From: JAJEEA01 sp965243615
GTDB lineage: Bacteria > Acidobacteriota > Vicinamibacteria > Vicinamibacterales > UBA8438
Reading direction: 5' to 3'
Assembly (NCBI GenBank): GCA_965243615.1
Contig: CBDEVO010000003.1
Span: forward strand, 3,348,001 to 3,412,000
DNA: 64,000 nt
Positions 18,236-26,838 of this stretch are shown here, piece by piece (position 1 is the first letter of the stretch; each line of letters starts with the position of its first letter). Made by a program: the position numbers and the translations under genes. The notes under the pieces were generated by a model that was given only the letters and a program-made list of their open reading frames with translations, did no database searches and was not told the DNA's origin.

Positions 18236-18646
18236 CTACGGACGTGCGCGATACCGGGTCTCGGTGCAACTGCTGAAGTCGATGACCCCCGCCATCTTCT
18301 GCTGCAGGGCGCGGAACTCGTCGTCGCCCATCAGGATCTCGTTGAAGTCCTGGCGCATGTCCTCGTCGGGGTGCCGTTCGCTGAAGAGGATCTGATCGAC
18401 GGGCCGCTCGATGTTCTGAAAGCCCGTCATCCAGCGGCCGGTCCGTGCCGACATCTCCGCGCCGGGGTACCTGCCCCCGACGATGTCGACCATCTCCCGC
18501 GCCAGGGCCTCGGCGTCCGCCTTCAGGCCCGGCACGACGTTGCAGACGCGCTGGAAGACCATCGGGGGTTCGTCCTGCCGCGCGACCTCGCCGCTCGCGA
18601 TCCCGGCGGCGCCGAGCAGCAGGATGGTGACGATTGCGGTCCTCAT
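18236..18646 (-). CDS. Small secreted protein of unknown function
   Basis: The 136-residue protein has a short signal peptide (MRTAIVTILLLGAAGIASG) and two cysteines (RVCNVVPG and SSCTETRY) that could pair. The rest is mostly helical and acidic. A strong GGGAGG ribosome site precedes the ATG. It lies 37 bp upstream of the hydrolase on the same strand and may share its transcript. I do not recognise the family. Confidence 0.6.
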   Translation of the reverse strand: MRTAIVTILLLGAAGIASGEVARQDEPPMVFQRVCNVVPGLKADAEALAREMVDIVGGRYPGAEMSARTGRWMTGFQNIERPVDQILFSERHPDEDMRQDFNEILMGDDEFRALQQKMAGVIDFSSCTETRYRARP

Positions 18647-18717
18647 GGAGCTGCCTCCCTCACGCGAGCGGGTTCAGGACGGAGCGCGGATTCATGCGTG
18701 CGTCGGAGCCGGGGCGG

Positions 18718-20718
18718 CTACGGTAGCGGCAGCGCCAGCGCGACGAGCTGCTCGCGGGCGTCGCCGCCCCCGACGGCGAGGACGATGTACTGCCGGCCGT
18801 CGGCGAGGTAGCTGATGGGCGCCGACGACGACCGCGCCGGCAGCTCCATCTCGAACGCCTCGTAGCCGGCCTCCTTGTCGAACGCCCGCAGCCGGTTCGA
18901 CTCGATGCCCTGGCCGATGAAGAGCAGGGTCTTCGTCAGCAGCGGCCCGCCGCCCTTCTCGTAGTTGCCGAGCGGCGGCAGGTCCATGCCGCGCAGCGCC
19001 TCGTGGTCGCGGGGGCCGTCGCCGAGGGGCACGCTCCACAGCTTCTCGCCGGCGTTCAGGTCGAGGGCCGCGAGCTGCGAATAGGGCGGCTTGAAGAGGG
19101 GCAGGCCCCGCGGCCCGGGCAGGTTGCTCACCCGCGGCCGGATCGTCAGGTCGGACCGCGCGGGGTCGCCCGGCTCGAGCACCACGAACGAGAAGTGGGC
19201 CCAGCTCGGCACGTAGAGGCGGCCCGTCTCTGGGTCGAAGGCGGCGCCCCACCAGTTGGCGCCTCCGCTCCAGCCCGGCCGCACGATGTTGCCGCCCAGC
19301 GCCGGCGGCGTGTAGAGGGGGCCGGCGGTGTGCCGCTCGTAGATTGCGAGGGCCTCGGCCCGCAACTCGTCCGTGAAGTCGATCAGGTCCTCCTCGAGCG
19401 ACCCGTTCGTCAGGTAGAGCGGCGGCTTCGTCGGGTACGGCTGCGTCGGCGAGGTGCGCTCGCCCGGCACCGTCGACGGCGGGACCGGCCGCTCCTCGAT
19501 GGGCCACACCGGCTCGCCGGTGGCCCGGTCGAAGACGAACGTGAACCCCTGCTTGGTGATCTGCGCGACCGCCGCGATATCGCGCCCGTCGACCGTGATG
19601 TCGATGAGGTTCGGGGCCGCCGGCAGGTCGTAGTCCCACACCGCGTGGTGCACGAACTGGAAGTGCCACACCCGCTCGCCGGTCTCGGCGTCGAGGCAGA
19701 CCAGCGAGTTCGCGAAGAGGTTGTCGCCGGGACGGTGGCCCCCGTAGTAGTCGGTCACCGGTGAGCCGATCGGCAGGTACACGTAGCCCAGCTCGGGGTC
19801 GGCGCTCATGTTCGACCAGACGTTGGCCCCGCCCGCCCACTTCCACGAGTCGTTGCCCCAGGTCTCGTGGCCGAACTCGCCGGGCTGGGGAATCGTGTGG
19901 AAGATCCACTTCATCTCGCCGGTGCGCACGTCGTAGCCGCGGACGTGCCCCGGCGGCGCCTCCTTGCGGCCGGTGCCCTCGGTGATGGCCGAGCCGACGA
20001 CGACGGTGTCGCCGGCCACGAGCGGGGCCGAGCTGACCGCGTACTGGCTCGTGTCGATGATGCGGCCGAGGCCCCGGGTGAGGTCGACCCGCCCGTTCAC
20101 GCCGAAGTCGGGGTCGGGCTCGCCGGTCTTGGCGTCGACCGAGACCAGCCACGTCCGCCCGCCGGCGTAGAGCAGCCGGGCGTCCTCGCCGTCCGACCAG
20201 TAGGCGAGGCCCCGCGAGAGGAAGCCGTGCACGGCGGGTCGGCCGTCGAGGTAGAGGCCGGGGTCGTAGGTCCAGAGGGTCTCGCCGGTCGTCGGGTCGA
20301 CCGCCGCGACCTGCCCGAGGTTGGTGGTGGTGTAGAGCACGCCGTCGACGACCAGGGGGGTGACCTCGTAGGCGTAGGTGCGGAACCGGCGTCCTTCGCC
20401 AATGACCGGGTTCTCCGCCCGCAGCTTCTCGTCGACCGACGTCCAGGTCCACGCGATCTCGAGCCGGTCGACGTTGTCCGCGGTGATCTGGTCGAGCGGC
20501 GTGTACTTCGTGTGGCCGGGGTCGCCCCCGTAGAAACGCCACTCCTTCGGGTCGGCGCCGGCCTGGGCGAGCGCTTCCGGTGGCCCCGTCGCCGCGACCG
20601 CCAACAGCAGCATGCCGACCAGGCCGCGTGCCGTCCGCGCGACCTCGCGGTCGTGTCGGAAGTCTCGCCGGCTCGAAGCCCCTTCGGCGCAAGCGCCTGG
20701 CGTACCGCTCCATTGCAT
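18718..20718 (-). CDS. PQQ-dependent quinoprotein dehydrogenase, second copy
   Basis: The 666-residue paralogue of the quinoprotein at 11240-13306 has the same opening (EWRFYGGDPGHTKYTPLDQI) and the same blade pattern (DPTTGETLWTYDP, DAETGERVWHFQF). It lacks haem motifs. The N-terminus is unusually long (about 50 residues before the mature start) with an SRRDF stretch and a hydrophobic segment (GLVGMLLLAVAATGP). The ATG at 20718 has GGAGGG six bases upstream. Part of this N-terminal region coincides with a 34-bp repeat also present before the UvrA gene. Predicted role: PQQ-dependent periplasmic oxidation of an alcohol or sugar, substrate unknown. Confidence 0.85.
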   Translation of the reverse strand: MQWSGTPGACAEGASSRRDFRHDREVARTARGLVGMLLLAVAATGPPEALAQAGADPKEWRFYGGDPGHTKYTPLDQITADNVDRLEIAWTWTSVDEKLRAENPVIGEGRRFRTYAYEVTPLVVDGVLYTTTNLGQVAAVDPTTGETLWTYDPGLYLDGRPAVHGFLSRGLAYWSDGEDARLLYAGGRTWLVSVDAKTGEPDPDFGVNGRVDLTRGLGRIIDTSQYAVSSAPLVAGDTVVVGSAITEGTGRKEAPPGHVRGYDVRTGEMKWIFHTIPQPGEFGHETWGNDSWKWAGGANVWSNMSADPELGYVYLPIGSPVTDYYGGHRPGDNLFANSLVCLDAETGERVWHFQFVHHAVWDYDLPAAPNLIDITVDGRDIAAVAQITKQGFTFVFDRATGEPVWPIEERPVPPSTVPGERTSPTQPYPTKPPLYLTNGSLEEDLIDFTDELRAEALAIYERHTAGPLYTPPALGGNIVRPGWSGGANWWGAAFDPETGRLYVPSWAHFSFVVLEPGDPARSDLTIRPRVSNLPGPRGLPLFKPPYSQLAALDLNAGEKLWSVPLGDGPRDHEALRGMDLPPLGNYEKGGGPLLTKTLLFIGQGIESNRLRAFDKEAGYEAFEMELPARSSSAPISYLADGRQYIVLAVGGGDAREQLVALALPLP

Positions 20719-20862
20719 GGTCAACCCTCCGCAGATTACGCGGATACGATCTTATGCCAGCCATGAGTCTGCGACGTAGAAGGGCGCGGACTCCTGGACG
20801 ATTGGTTGGGCGCCGGGCGGAGGCCGCTGCGCGACCTTGCGGTCGCGCTGGTAGTCTCGCCG
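20637..20862 (+). repeat. Two 34-bp direct repeats flanking the quinoprotein-uvrA divergent region
   Basis: 20637-20670 and 20829-20862 match at 29 of 34 positions (core GCGGTCG and AGTCTCGCCG). The first lies inside the quinoprotein's 5' coding region, the second 48 bp before the UvrA start. The second copy continues into an inverted TCGCCG...CGGCGA. Confidence 0.6.
20766..20832 (+). repeat. Dispersed repeat copy C
   Basis: This ~65-bp non-coding stretch shares the order AGTCTGCG, CGTAGAA, GACTCC, GG, TTGGTTGGGCGCC, CGGAG, CCGC with copies at 57381-57459 (same strand) and 59936-60020 (opposite strand). It lies in the intergenic gap before the UvrA gene. It is not a tRNA and has no coding sense. 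Confidence 0.55.
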
Positions 20863-20909
20863 TCGCGAGAACGCTTACGGCGACGATTGGCGGGCGAGGA
20901 CCGCCGCAC

Positions 20910-23255
20910 GTGACCCACATCGAGATTCGGGGCGCCCGGACCCACAACCTGAAGGGCATCGACGTCGACGTCCCCAAGCACCGGCTCGTCGCCTTCACCG
21001 GCGTGAGCGGCAGCGGGAAGTCGTCGCTCGTCTTCGACACCATCTGCACCGAGGCGCAGCGCCAGCTCGTCGAGACGTTCAGCACCTATGCCCGCCGCCG
21101 CCTGCCGCAGCTCACGCGCCCGCCCGTAGAGGCCATCCGGAACATCTCGCCGTGCATCGTCATCGACCAGAAGCGCCTCGGCGCGAGCAGCCGCAGCACC
21201 GTCGGCACCGTCACCGAGGTCTACACCTACCTGCGGATGCTGTTCTCGCGCTGCGGGCGGCCGCACGTGGGCTGGTCGCACCGCTTCTCGTTCAACCATC
21301 CCGACGGCATGTGCACCGCCTGCAAGGGCCTCGGCAAGCGGGTCCGCATCGACGTCGACGAGCTGCTCGACCTCGACCGGAGCGTCGAGGAGGGCGCCAT
21401 CCGCCACCCGAGCTACGCCATCGGCAAGTGGTACTGGCGGGAGATCGTCGGCTCCCGGGTGGTCCCGCCGGACAAGTCGCTCCGGCGGTTCAGCGAGGCC
21501 GAGATGCAGCGGCTGCTCTGGGCCGACGGTCTGATCGTCAGGAAGGTCCACCAGGGCGAGACCTACGAGCGGCCCTTCGACGGGGTGGCCCGCAAGCTCG
21601 AGCGGCTCCACGTCGACAAGAACGAGGACCAGATCCCGAAGGTGGCGCGGGAGGCGTACCGGCGGCTGTTCCGCGAGCGGCCCTGCCCCGATTGCGGCGG
21701 CGCCCGGCTGAACCTCGCCGCGCTGGCAGTCGAGCTGGCCGGCGGCTGGACCATCGGGCGGCTCGTCGAGTGCGAGCTGACCGAGCTGGACCGGGCGCTC
21801 GGGGACCTCGTCGGCCACGACGACTACGCGCCGATCCGCGAAGTCGTCGAGTCGCTCGTCGCGCGGATGCGAGGGACGCTCCGGCACCTGATCGACATCG
21901 GCGTCGGCTACCTGTCGCTCAACCGCGGGGTGCCGACGCTCTCGGGCGGCGAGAGCCAGCGGGTCAAGATGGCGCGCCAGCTCGACTGCGACCTCGTCGA
22001 CCTCGTCTACATCCTCGACGAGCCGACCGTCGGGCTCCATCCGCGCGACATCGATCACCTCATCGCCATGCTGCGCCGCCTGCGCGATCAGGGCAACTCG
22101 GTGCTCGTGGTCGAGCACGACCCCGCCGTCATCCGCGCCGCGGACTGGGTGGTCGACGTCGGCCCCGGCGCCGGCGACGGCGGGGGCGAGGTGGTCTTCT
22201 CGGGTCGTCTCGACGATCTGCTGCGGGCCGACGGCGCCACTTCATACGCCCTGCGGGACGGGGTCGCCCCGGCGCGGCGGTGCCGCCGGCCGTTCCGCGA
22301 CACGCTGGTCATCGAGAACGCGAGCGCCAACAACCTGCGCAACGTCTCGGTCCGGTTACCGAGGGGCGTGCTGACGTGCATCACCGGGGTCGCCGGGTCC
22401 GGCAAGAGCTCGCTCGTCGCCGAGCTCGTCGACACCCTGCGGCGCGATCCGGCCGAGGGCGGGCGCGGGGTCGAGGTCGTCGTCGTCGATCAGCGCCCCG
22501 TCGGACGCTCGTCGCGCTCCAACCCCGCCACCTACGTCGGGGTGTTCGACCCGGTCCGCAAGCTGTTCGCCGCCGCCAACCGCGTCGCGCCGTCGCTGTT
22601 CAGCTTCAACGCCGAGGGCTCGTGCCCGGAATGCAAGGGTCGGGGCTACCTCGAGGTCGAGCTGTCGTTCCTCGACGACGTGCGCCTCGACTGCAAGGTG
22701 TGCGAGGGCCGCCGGTACCGGGACGACGTCCTGGAGCTCACGTGGCGAGGGCGGTCCATCCACGACGTCCTCGAGATGACGGTCACCGACGCCCTGGCCT
22801 TCTTCGCCTCGGGCGAAGGCGGTGGCGGCCGGGCGCGGCTCGCCGCCATCGGGCGCGGCCTGCAGCTTCTCGCCGACGTCGGCGTCGGCTACCTGCGCCT
22901 GGGCCAGTCCCTGTCCACCCTCTCCGGCGGCGAGGCGCAGCGCCTGAAGCTCGCGGCCGAGCTGACGCGGTCGGGCAACGTCTACGTCATGGACGAGCCG
23001 ACTACCGGCCTCCACCCCGCCGATATCGACCGGTTGCTCGCGATCGTCGACCGGCTCCTCGCGGGCGGCAACACCGTGGTCGTCATCGAGCACAACCTCG
23101 ATGTCGTCGCCGCCGCGGACTGGATCGTCGACCTCGGCCCGGAGGGGGGCAGGGCGGGGGGGCGCATCGTCGCCGAGGGCACGCCGGAGGCGGTCGCCGA
23201 GCGGCACGCGGTCAGCCACACCGGGCGCTACCTGAAGGAGCGGCTCGGGCCGTAG
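20910..23255 (+). CDS. UvrA paralogue (short excinuclease ABC subunit A-like ATPase)
   Basis: The 781-residue tandem ABC ATPase has Walker A GVSGSGKSS (31-39), signature LSGGESQRVKMARQL and LDEPTVGLHPRD, then a second set GVAGSGKSS, LSGGEAQRLKLAAEL and MDEPTTGLHPAD. The Zn-module half sites CTACKG, CPDCGG, CPECKG and CKVCEG are present. Canonical UvrA is ~940 residues; this shorter class (UvrA2/UvrA3-like) lacks part of the UvrB-binding and insertion domains and is linked in other bacteria to resistance to DNA-binding compounds rather than core repair. The GTG at 20910 (THIEIRGARTHNLKG) is the family start, although the frame is open further upstream. Confidence 0.86.
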   Translation: MTHIEIRGARTHNLKGIDVDVPKHRLVAFTGVSGSGKSSLVFDTICTEAQRQLVETFSTYARRRLPQLTRPPVEAIRNISPCIVIDQKRLGASSRSTVGTVTEVYTYLRMLFSRCGRPHVGWSHRFSFNHPDGMCTACKGLGKRVRIDVDELLDLDRSVEEGAIRHPSYAIGKWYWREIVGSRVVPPDKSLRRFSEAEMQRLLWADGLIVRKVHQGETYERPFDGVARKLERLHVDKNEDQIPKVAREAYRRLFRERPCPDCGGARLNLAALAVELAGGWTIGRLVECELTELDRALGDLVGHDDYAPIREVVESLVARMRGTLRHLIDIGVGYLSLNRGVPTLSGGESQRVKMARQLDCDLVDLVYILDEPTVGLHPRDIDHLIAMLRRLRDQGNSVLVVEHDPAVIRAADWVVDVGPGAGDGGGEVVFSGRLDDLLRADGATSYALRDGVAPARRCRRPFRDTLVIENASANNLRNVSVRLPRGVLTCITGVAGSGKSSLVAELVDTLRRDPAEGGRGVEVVVVDQRPVGRSSRSNPATYVGVFDPVRKLFAAANRVAPSLFSFNAEGSCPECKGRGYLEVELSFLDDVRLDCKVCEGRRYRDDVLELTWRGRSIHDVLEMTVTDALAFFASGEGGGGRARLAAIGRGLQLLADVGVGYLRLGQSLSTLSGGEAQRLKLAAELTRSGNVYVMDEPTTGLHPADIDRLLAIVDRLLAGGNTVVVIEHNLDVVAAADWIVDLGPEGGRAGGRIVAEGTPEAVAERHAVSHTGRYLKERLGP

Positions 23256-23453
23256 GCCGGTCGACGATCCTCCCATCGAACGCGACGCATGCCTTCCTTC
23301 CGTCGCAGCGCGAGAGACTCCTCGTCGCCGGTCCGGATTCCCCTTGGGATGGTGACGGGAATCACCTTGCCACGTGCATGTGCGGGACACCGTGGAAGAC
23401 GGGCTGCGTCGGGGTGGGGGTAGTAGTTTGCAGGTCCGTATCGATCACGGTCG

Positions 23454-23620
23454 TTACACCAGCTCGAGGTGGACGCTCAGCCCCGAAGAGCCGGCCAGCT
23501 TTCGGTCCGCGGTAACCAGCGGCTCCCCGAGCGCTTCCGCCAGAGCCACGTAGACCGCGTCATACGCGGTGACGTTGTCGCGAAGGCTCCAGACCCTGTC
23601 CAGAGCGTTATTCGAGCCGA
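23454..23620 (-). pseudogene. C-terminal remnant of a VapC-type PIN toxin
   Basis: Reading leftward, the frame gives VWSLRDNVTAYDAVYVALAE and then EPLVTADRKLAGSSG before a TAA at 23454. This is the C-terminal third of a VapC PIN nuclease, with the Asp of TAYDAVYVALAE and the Asp of VTADRKL. The first two thirds are missing: upstream of about 23620 the frame loses similarity and meets a stop near 23676. No VapB partner is visible. Confidence 0.6.
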
Positions 23621-23728
23621 CGCGCCGCGAGACACGAGGTCCTTGCCGCCGGGCACGCGGTCGGTCACGGGGGCGCTACCCCGAGGAGAAGCTGGAGCGA
23701 CGCGGCGCGGTCCGGCCGCGATGAGGGG

Positions 23729-23757
23729 TTGACATGCAGGTTTCGAGCTGCTAATTT
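23729..23757 (+). promoter_or_regulatory. Sigma-70-type promoter of the BlaI-M56 operon
   Basis: A perfect -35 TTGACA (23729-23734) is followed after 17 bp by TAATTT (23752-23757). It lies 66 bp before the BlaI-like start in a locally AT-rich patch that stands out from the GC-rich surroundings. Confidence 0.65.
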
Positions 23758-23781
23758 GTTGGCCAGTAGCTAAAAAGTTAA
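23751..23781 (+). promoter_or_regulatory. Candidate BlaI operator, two dyads
   Basis: CTAATTTGTTGG (23751-23762) and CTAAAAAGTTAA (23770-23781) share the form CTAA-N4-TTRR and start 19 bp apart, about two helical turns. The first overlaps the -10 box. BlaI/MecI repressors bind paired dyads over their own promoters, so this is a fitting operator, though the half-site differs from the classical TACA. Confidence 0.5.
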
Positions 23782-23822
23782 CATATTGCCCGCAGCCGCC
23801 CCGGCGGCGATCCCCGAAGCCC

Positions 23823-24290
23823 ATGACCATACCCTGGCACAGCCGCCTGTCGCGCCGCGAGCGACAGATCATGGACATTCTCTTCCGGCACGGCCGGGCC
23901 CCGGCCAGCGTCGTGCGGGACGAGCTGCCGGGCGATCTCAGCTCGTCGACGGTCCGCACGCAACTGCGGATTCTCGAGAGGAAGGGACACGTGCGCCACG
24001 ACGAGGAGGGGCTGCGCTACGTGTACCGTCCGGTCACGTCGCCGCGGACGGCGCGCCGATCGGCGTTGCGTCACCTCGTCGACACGTTCTTCGAGGGGTC
24101 CGCCGAGCGGGCGGTGGCCGCGTTGCTCGGCGGCGAGGCCAGGCGTCTGACCGACCCCGAGCTGGACCGCATCGCGCGGATCGTCACGGAGGCGAGAGGG
24201 GGGCAGCGGGCCGGAGAGCGTCAGGGCGGCGCGCCGGCCGGCCCGCGGCCGGAGCGCAGCCCGCGACGAAAGCGGGAGGAGCCGCGATGA
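23823..24290 (+). CDS. BlaI/MecI-family transcriptional repressor
   Basis: The 155-residue protein has the BlaI winged helix: LSRRERQIMDILFRHGRA, SSSTVRTQLRILERKGHVRH and a YVYRPV wing. The C-terminal dimerisation part follows (ALRHLVDTFFEGSAERAVAALL). In the family the repressor is cut or released by a BlaR1-type M56 peptidase. Here that partner is encoded next, with start and stop overlapping (ATGA at 24287). The basic tail (PRPERSPRRKREEPR) is longer than usual. Regulation is probably by its own dyads at 23751-23781. Confidence 0.85.
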   Translation: MTIPWHSRLSRRERQIMDILFRHGRAPASVVRDELPGDLSSSTVRTQLRILERKGHVRHDEEGLRYVYRPVTSPRTARRSALRHLVDTFFEGSAERAVAALLGGEARRLTDPELDRIARIVTEARGGQRAGERQGGAPAGPRPERSPRRKREEPR

Positions 24291-26011
24291 TCCCGCTCGC
24301 AGCGCTGACCTTCAAGGTGTCGGCCATCCTGCTCCTCGCCCTGGCCGGCGCGCTGTGCCTGCGGCCGAGGTCGGCCGACGCGAGGCACTGGGTCCTGACC
24401 GTCGGCGTCGTGGCGGCGTGCGCGGCCCCGGTCATCCACGTCCTTCCGCTCCTGCCCGGCGTGCAGGCGGCCCCCGTCGGGCCGCTCGCGTGGAGCGCCG
24501 GGCCGGTGTTCGAAGCGCTCCGCCTGCGTCCCTACGTGGCCCCGCTCACCGAACCGGCCGGCCCCGGCGCCGCGTTGCCCCCGGTGGAGCGGGGTCCTTC
24601 GGGGCGCCGATCGGGCTCGTCGCGACCGGTTGCGGTGGCCGCGATCGACGCGGCCGCGGGCCGGCTCGGCGCGGCGATCTGGTTGACGGGCGCCGCCGGC
24701 GGTGTCGGCGTGCTGCTCGTCGGACTGGCGAGGCTCCGCCGCCTCCGCGCGTCGGCGCGGCGGGTGACGGGAGGGCCGTGGCATCGGCTGTGCGGCGACC
24801 TCGCGCGGTCGTGCGGCTGCCGGCGCGGCGTCGATCTCCTGCTGGGGCCGGCCCCCGGGCTGGTGGCGACGTGGGGCTGGCGGCGGCCCGTCGTCATGCT
24901 GCCGGAATCGGCGTCGGGGTGGCCGGCGGAACGGATGCGGGTCGTGCTGCTCCACGAGCTCGCGCACGCGCGCCGCGGCGACTGGGTGGTGCAGGTGGCG
25001 GCCGAGGCGCTGTCGTGCGTCTGGTGGTTCAATCCGCTGGCGTGGGTGCTTCGGGCGCGGCTCCGCCGCGAGAGCGAGCAGGCCGCCGACGACCTCGTGC
25101 TCACGCACGGCGTCGCCCCCGCCGCCTTCGCCATGCACCTCGTCGAGCTGGCGAGGGAGGTTCGGAAACACCGGCGGACGTGGTTGCCGGCGCCCACGCT
25201 GGCGCGTCCGTCACAACTGGAACGGAGGGTGTCCACCATGTTGAATCCGCGCACGAACCGGCGTCCGATGACGCGCCCCGGCCGCATCTGGAGCCTGGCG
25301 GGGATGGCCCTGGCCTCGATGCTTATCGCCAGCCTGCAGTTGGCCGCGCAGACCGCGGGCATCGCCGGCACCGTCGTCGACCAGGCCGGTCAGGTGGTGG
25401 AAAACGCCGGTCTCACGCTCACCGACCGCGGCACCGGGGAGCAGACGCGGGTGGACGGCGACGACGCCGGCCGCTTCGAGTTCGCCGACCTGGAGCCGGG
25501 CGTCTACAGCCTCATGGTCGCCAGGCCGGGCTTCGCGAGGCTGTTCCGGCGGTTCTCGCTGGAAGCGGGACAGCGGGTCGAGGAAGAGCTGGTGCTCGAG
25601 CTCGGCTCCGTGGAAGAGACGATCACGGTGACCGACACCGGCGAATCGTCCTCCGAGGTGAGGGAGATCAGCGCCGCCACGCGCGAGCGGTACATGCAGA
25701 ACCGTAACGCGGGTGGCGGCTCGATAGCGCCGCCCATCAAGATCCGGGACGTCGCGCCCGTCTACCCGGCGTCCGTGCGCGGCAGCGGCTTCGAGGGCAA
25801 GGTCGTCCTGGAAGGGCTTATCACGACCGACGGCACGGTCGAGGTGCTGCAGATTCTCGCCCCGGTGGACCCGGACACGATGACGACGGTGCACCCCGAC
25901 CTGGCCCGCGCCGCCGTCGAGGCGGTCGGCGGATGGCGCTACGAGCCGACCCTGCTCCACGGCGTGCCGGTCGACACGCGGATGACCATCGACATAACTT
26001 TCCGGCCGTAG
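24287..26011 (+). CDS. BlaR1-like M56 metallopeptidase fused to CarboxypepD_reg and TonB_C domains
   Basis: The 574-residue membrane protein starts with two hydrophobic segments (VSAILLLALAGAL, HWVLTVGVVAACAAPV). The M56 zinc site HELAH is at 223-227, followed by the WWFNPLAWVLRARLRRESEQ helix. A further membrane segment lies near residue 345 (MALASMLIASLQLAAQ). Instead of a penicillin-binding sensor, the periplasmic side carries a CarboxypepD_reg-like beta-sandwich (~360-445, IAGTVVDQAGQVVENAG) and a TonB C-terminal-like domain (VAPVYPASVRGSGFEGKVVL to the end). It is translationally coupled to the BlaI repressor. The likely role is a sensor protease whose output domain contacts an envelope partner; this is inference from domains. 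Confidence 0.8.
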   Translation: MIPLAALTFKVSAILLLALAGALCLRPRSADARHWVLTVGVVAACAAPVIHVLPLLPGVQAAPVGPLAWSAGPVFEALRLRPYVAPLTEPAGPGAALPPVERGPSGRRSGSSRPVAVAAIDAAAGRLGAAIWLTGAAGGVGVLLVGLARLRRLRASARRVTGGPWHRLCGDLARSCGCRRGVDLLLGPAPGLVATWGWRRPVVMLPESASGWPAERMRVVLLHELAHARRGDWVVQVAAEALSCVWWFNPLAWVLRARLRRESEQAADDLVLTHGVAPAAFAMHLVELAREVRKHRRTWLPAPTLARPSQLERRVSTMLNPRTNRRPMTRPGRIWSLAGMALASMLIASLQLAAQTAGIAGTVVDQAGQVVENAGLTLTDRGTGEQTRVDGDDAGRFEFADLEPGVYSLMVARPGFARLFRRFSLEAGQRVEEELVLELGSVEETITVTDTGESSSEVREISAATRERYMQNRNAGGGSIAPPIKIRDVAPVYPASVRGSGFEGKVVLEGLITTDGTVEVLQILAPVDPDTMTTVHPDLARAAVEAVGGWRYEPTLLHGVPVDTRMTIDITFRP

Positions 26012-26028
26012 ACGGGGGGCCGTGCCCG

Positions 26029-26226
26029 TCAGGCGTCCACGACCAAAGTCACCACGCGCGGGTCTTCGACACGCTTGGACGCGTCGAGCACTTCCAGCGA
26101 GACGAGGGAGCCGTCCTCACCGTAGTCGAGAATGACGCCGGGCTTGTCTTCATCGCTCTCGGCCACTGGCGCATCGCGCAGGATGAGCGTGAGCGTATCC
26201 GTGGCCTCGTCGTAGCGCGCCTTCAC
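26029..26226 (-). CDS. DUF2283 family small protein
   Basis: The 65-residue protein reads KARYDEATDTLTLILRDAP, DKPGVILDYGEDG and SLEVLDASKR, the DUF2283 fold of two beta hairpins. Function is unknown; members are often next to DUF4258 or PIN genes, but not here. It starts at a GTG overlapping the VanZ stop by four bases, which places it at the end of the leftward molybdoenzyme operon. Confidence 0.75.
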   Translation of the reverse strand: MKARYDEATDTLTLILRDAPVAESDEDKPGVILDYGEDGSLVSLEVLDASKRVEDPRVVTLVVDA

Positions 26227-26819
26227 GTCACCCCTTCCTTGGCTCTCGAACTTCGCCGCCGCGACCGCGCCCAGCGCAGCGCGGAGCTGGCGGTCACCGC
26301 CATTGTCGCCGCCAGGAGGTTGAACAGCATGTCGACGGGGTCGAACACGCGGCTCGGTATCAGCAGTTGAAGGCACTCGTCGAGCACTCCGACGAGACTG
26401 GCCGCCACGACCGCGAGCAGCGCGGGGGCGGGGACGCGGCGGCCGCGGCTCGCCCGCTCGGTGAGCGCTTCGTGGATGAACAGGGCGACGACGCCGTACT
26501 CGATGAGGTGGGAACGCTCCGTCGGAATCGACATCCGCACGAGCACCAGGAGGTAGGCGGCCGCGACGCCCAGTGCGACGGCGATCTCGGCCCCGCCCGG
26601 ACGAACCCTGAGGCCCTGCGTCACCGCAGTCGCCAGCACCAGAAGGCAGCAGAGCATGAAGAGGCCGACGCCCAGCCCGAGGTCGCCGAGCGCCGCGTTC
26701 AGCGTCCGCGCGAGGCCGAGGGTCGAGTAGATGGCGGCCACGACGGCCAGCGTCCAGGCCCATAGGCGGCGTTCCCGGTCGGACGTGAAGAGGCGTTCGG
26801 ACGTGAAGCGGGCAGGCAA
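26223..26819 (-). CDS. VanZ-family membrane protein
   Basis: The 198-residue protein has about five hydrophobic segments and the VanZ signatures ERSHLIEYGVVALFIHEAL and LDECLQLLIPSRVFDPVDML. VanZ-like proteins are inner-membrane proteins of unclear biochemistry. No ATG lies near the front, so TTG at 26819 is the tentative start. The first codons include a small direct repeat (FTSER, FTSDR), and the true start could be slightly downstream. It is 19 bp after the TorD-like gene. Confidence 0.75.
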   Translation of the reverse strand: MPARFTSERLFTSDRERRLWAWTLAVVAAIYSTLGLARTLNAALGDLGLGVGLFMLCCLLVLATAVTQGLRVRPGGAEIAVALGVAAAYLLVLVRMSIPTERSHLIEYGVVALFIHEALTERASRGRRVPAPALLAVVAASLVGVLDECLQLLIPSRVFDPVDMLFNLLAATMAVTASSALRWARSRRRSSRAKEGVT

Positions 26820-26838
26820 GGCGCTCAGGACGGCAGTG

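Noticed and set aside
18692..21085. A 797-codon minus-strand frame over the second quinoprotein
   Set aside because: It is the neighbouring phase of the real gene; blade motifs and signal peptide are found only in the other phase.
23477..23959. A 160-codon minus-strand frame over the BlaI promoter
   Set aside because: It crosses the BlaI gene antisense and mixes phases; only the separate PIN-domain phase has family similarity.
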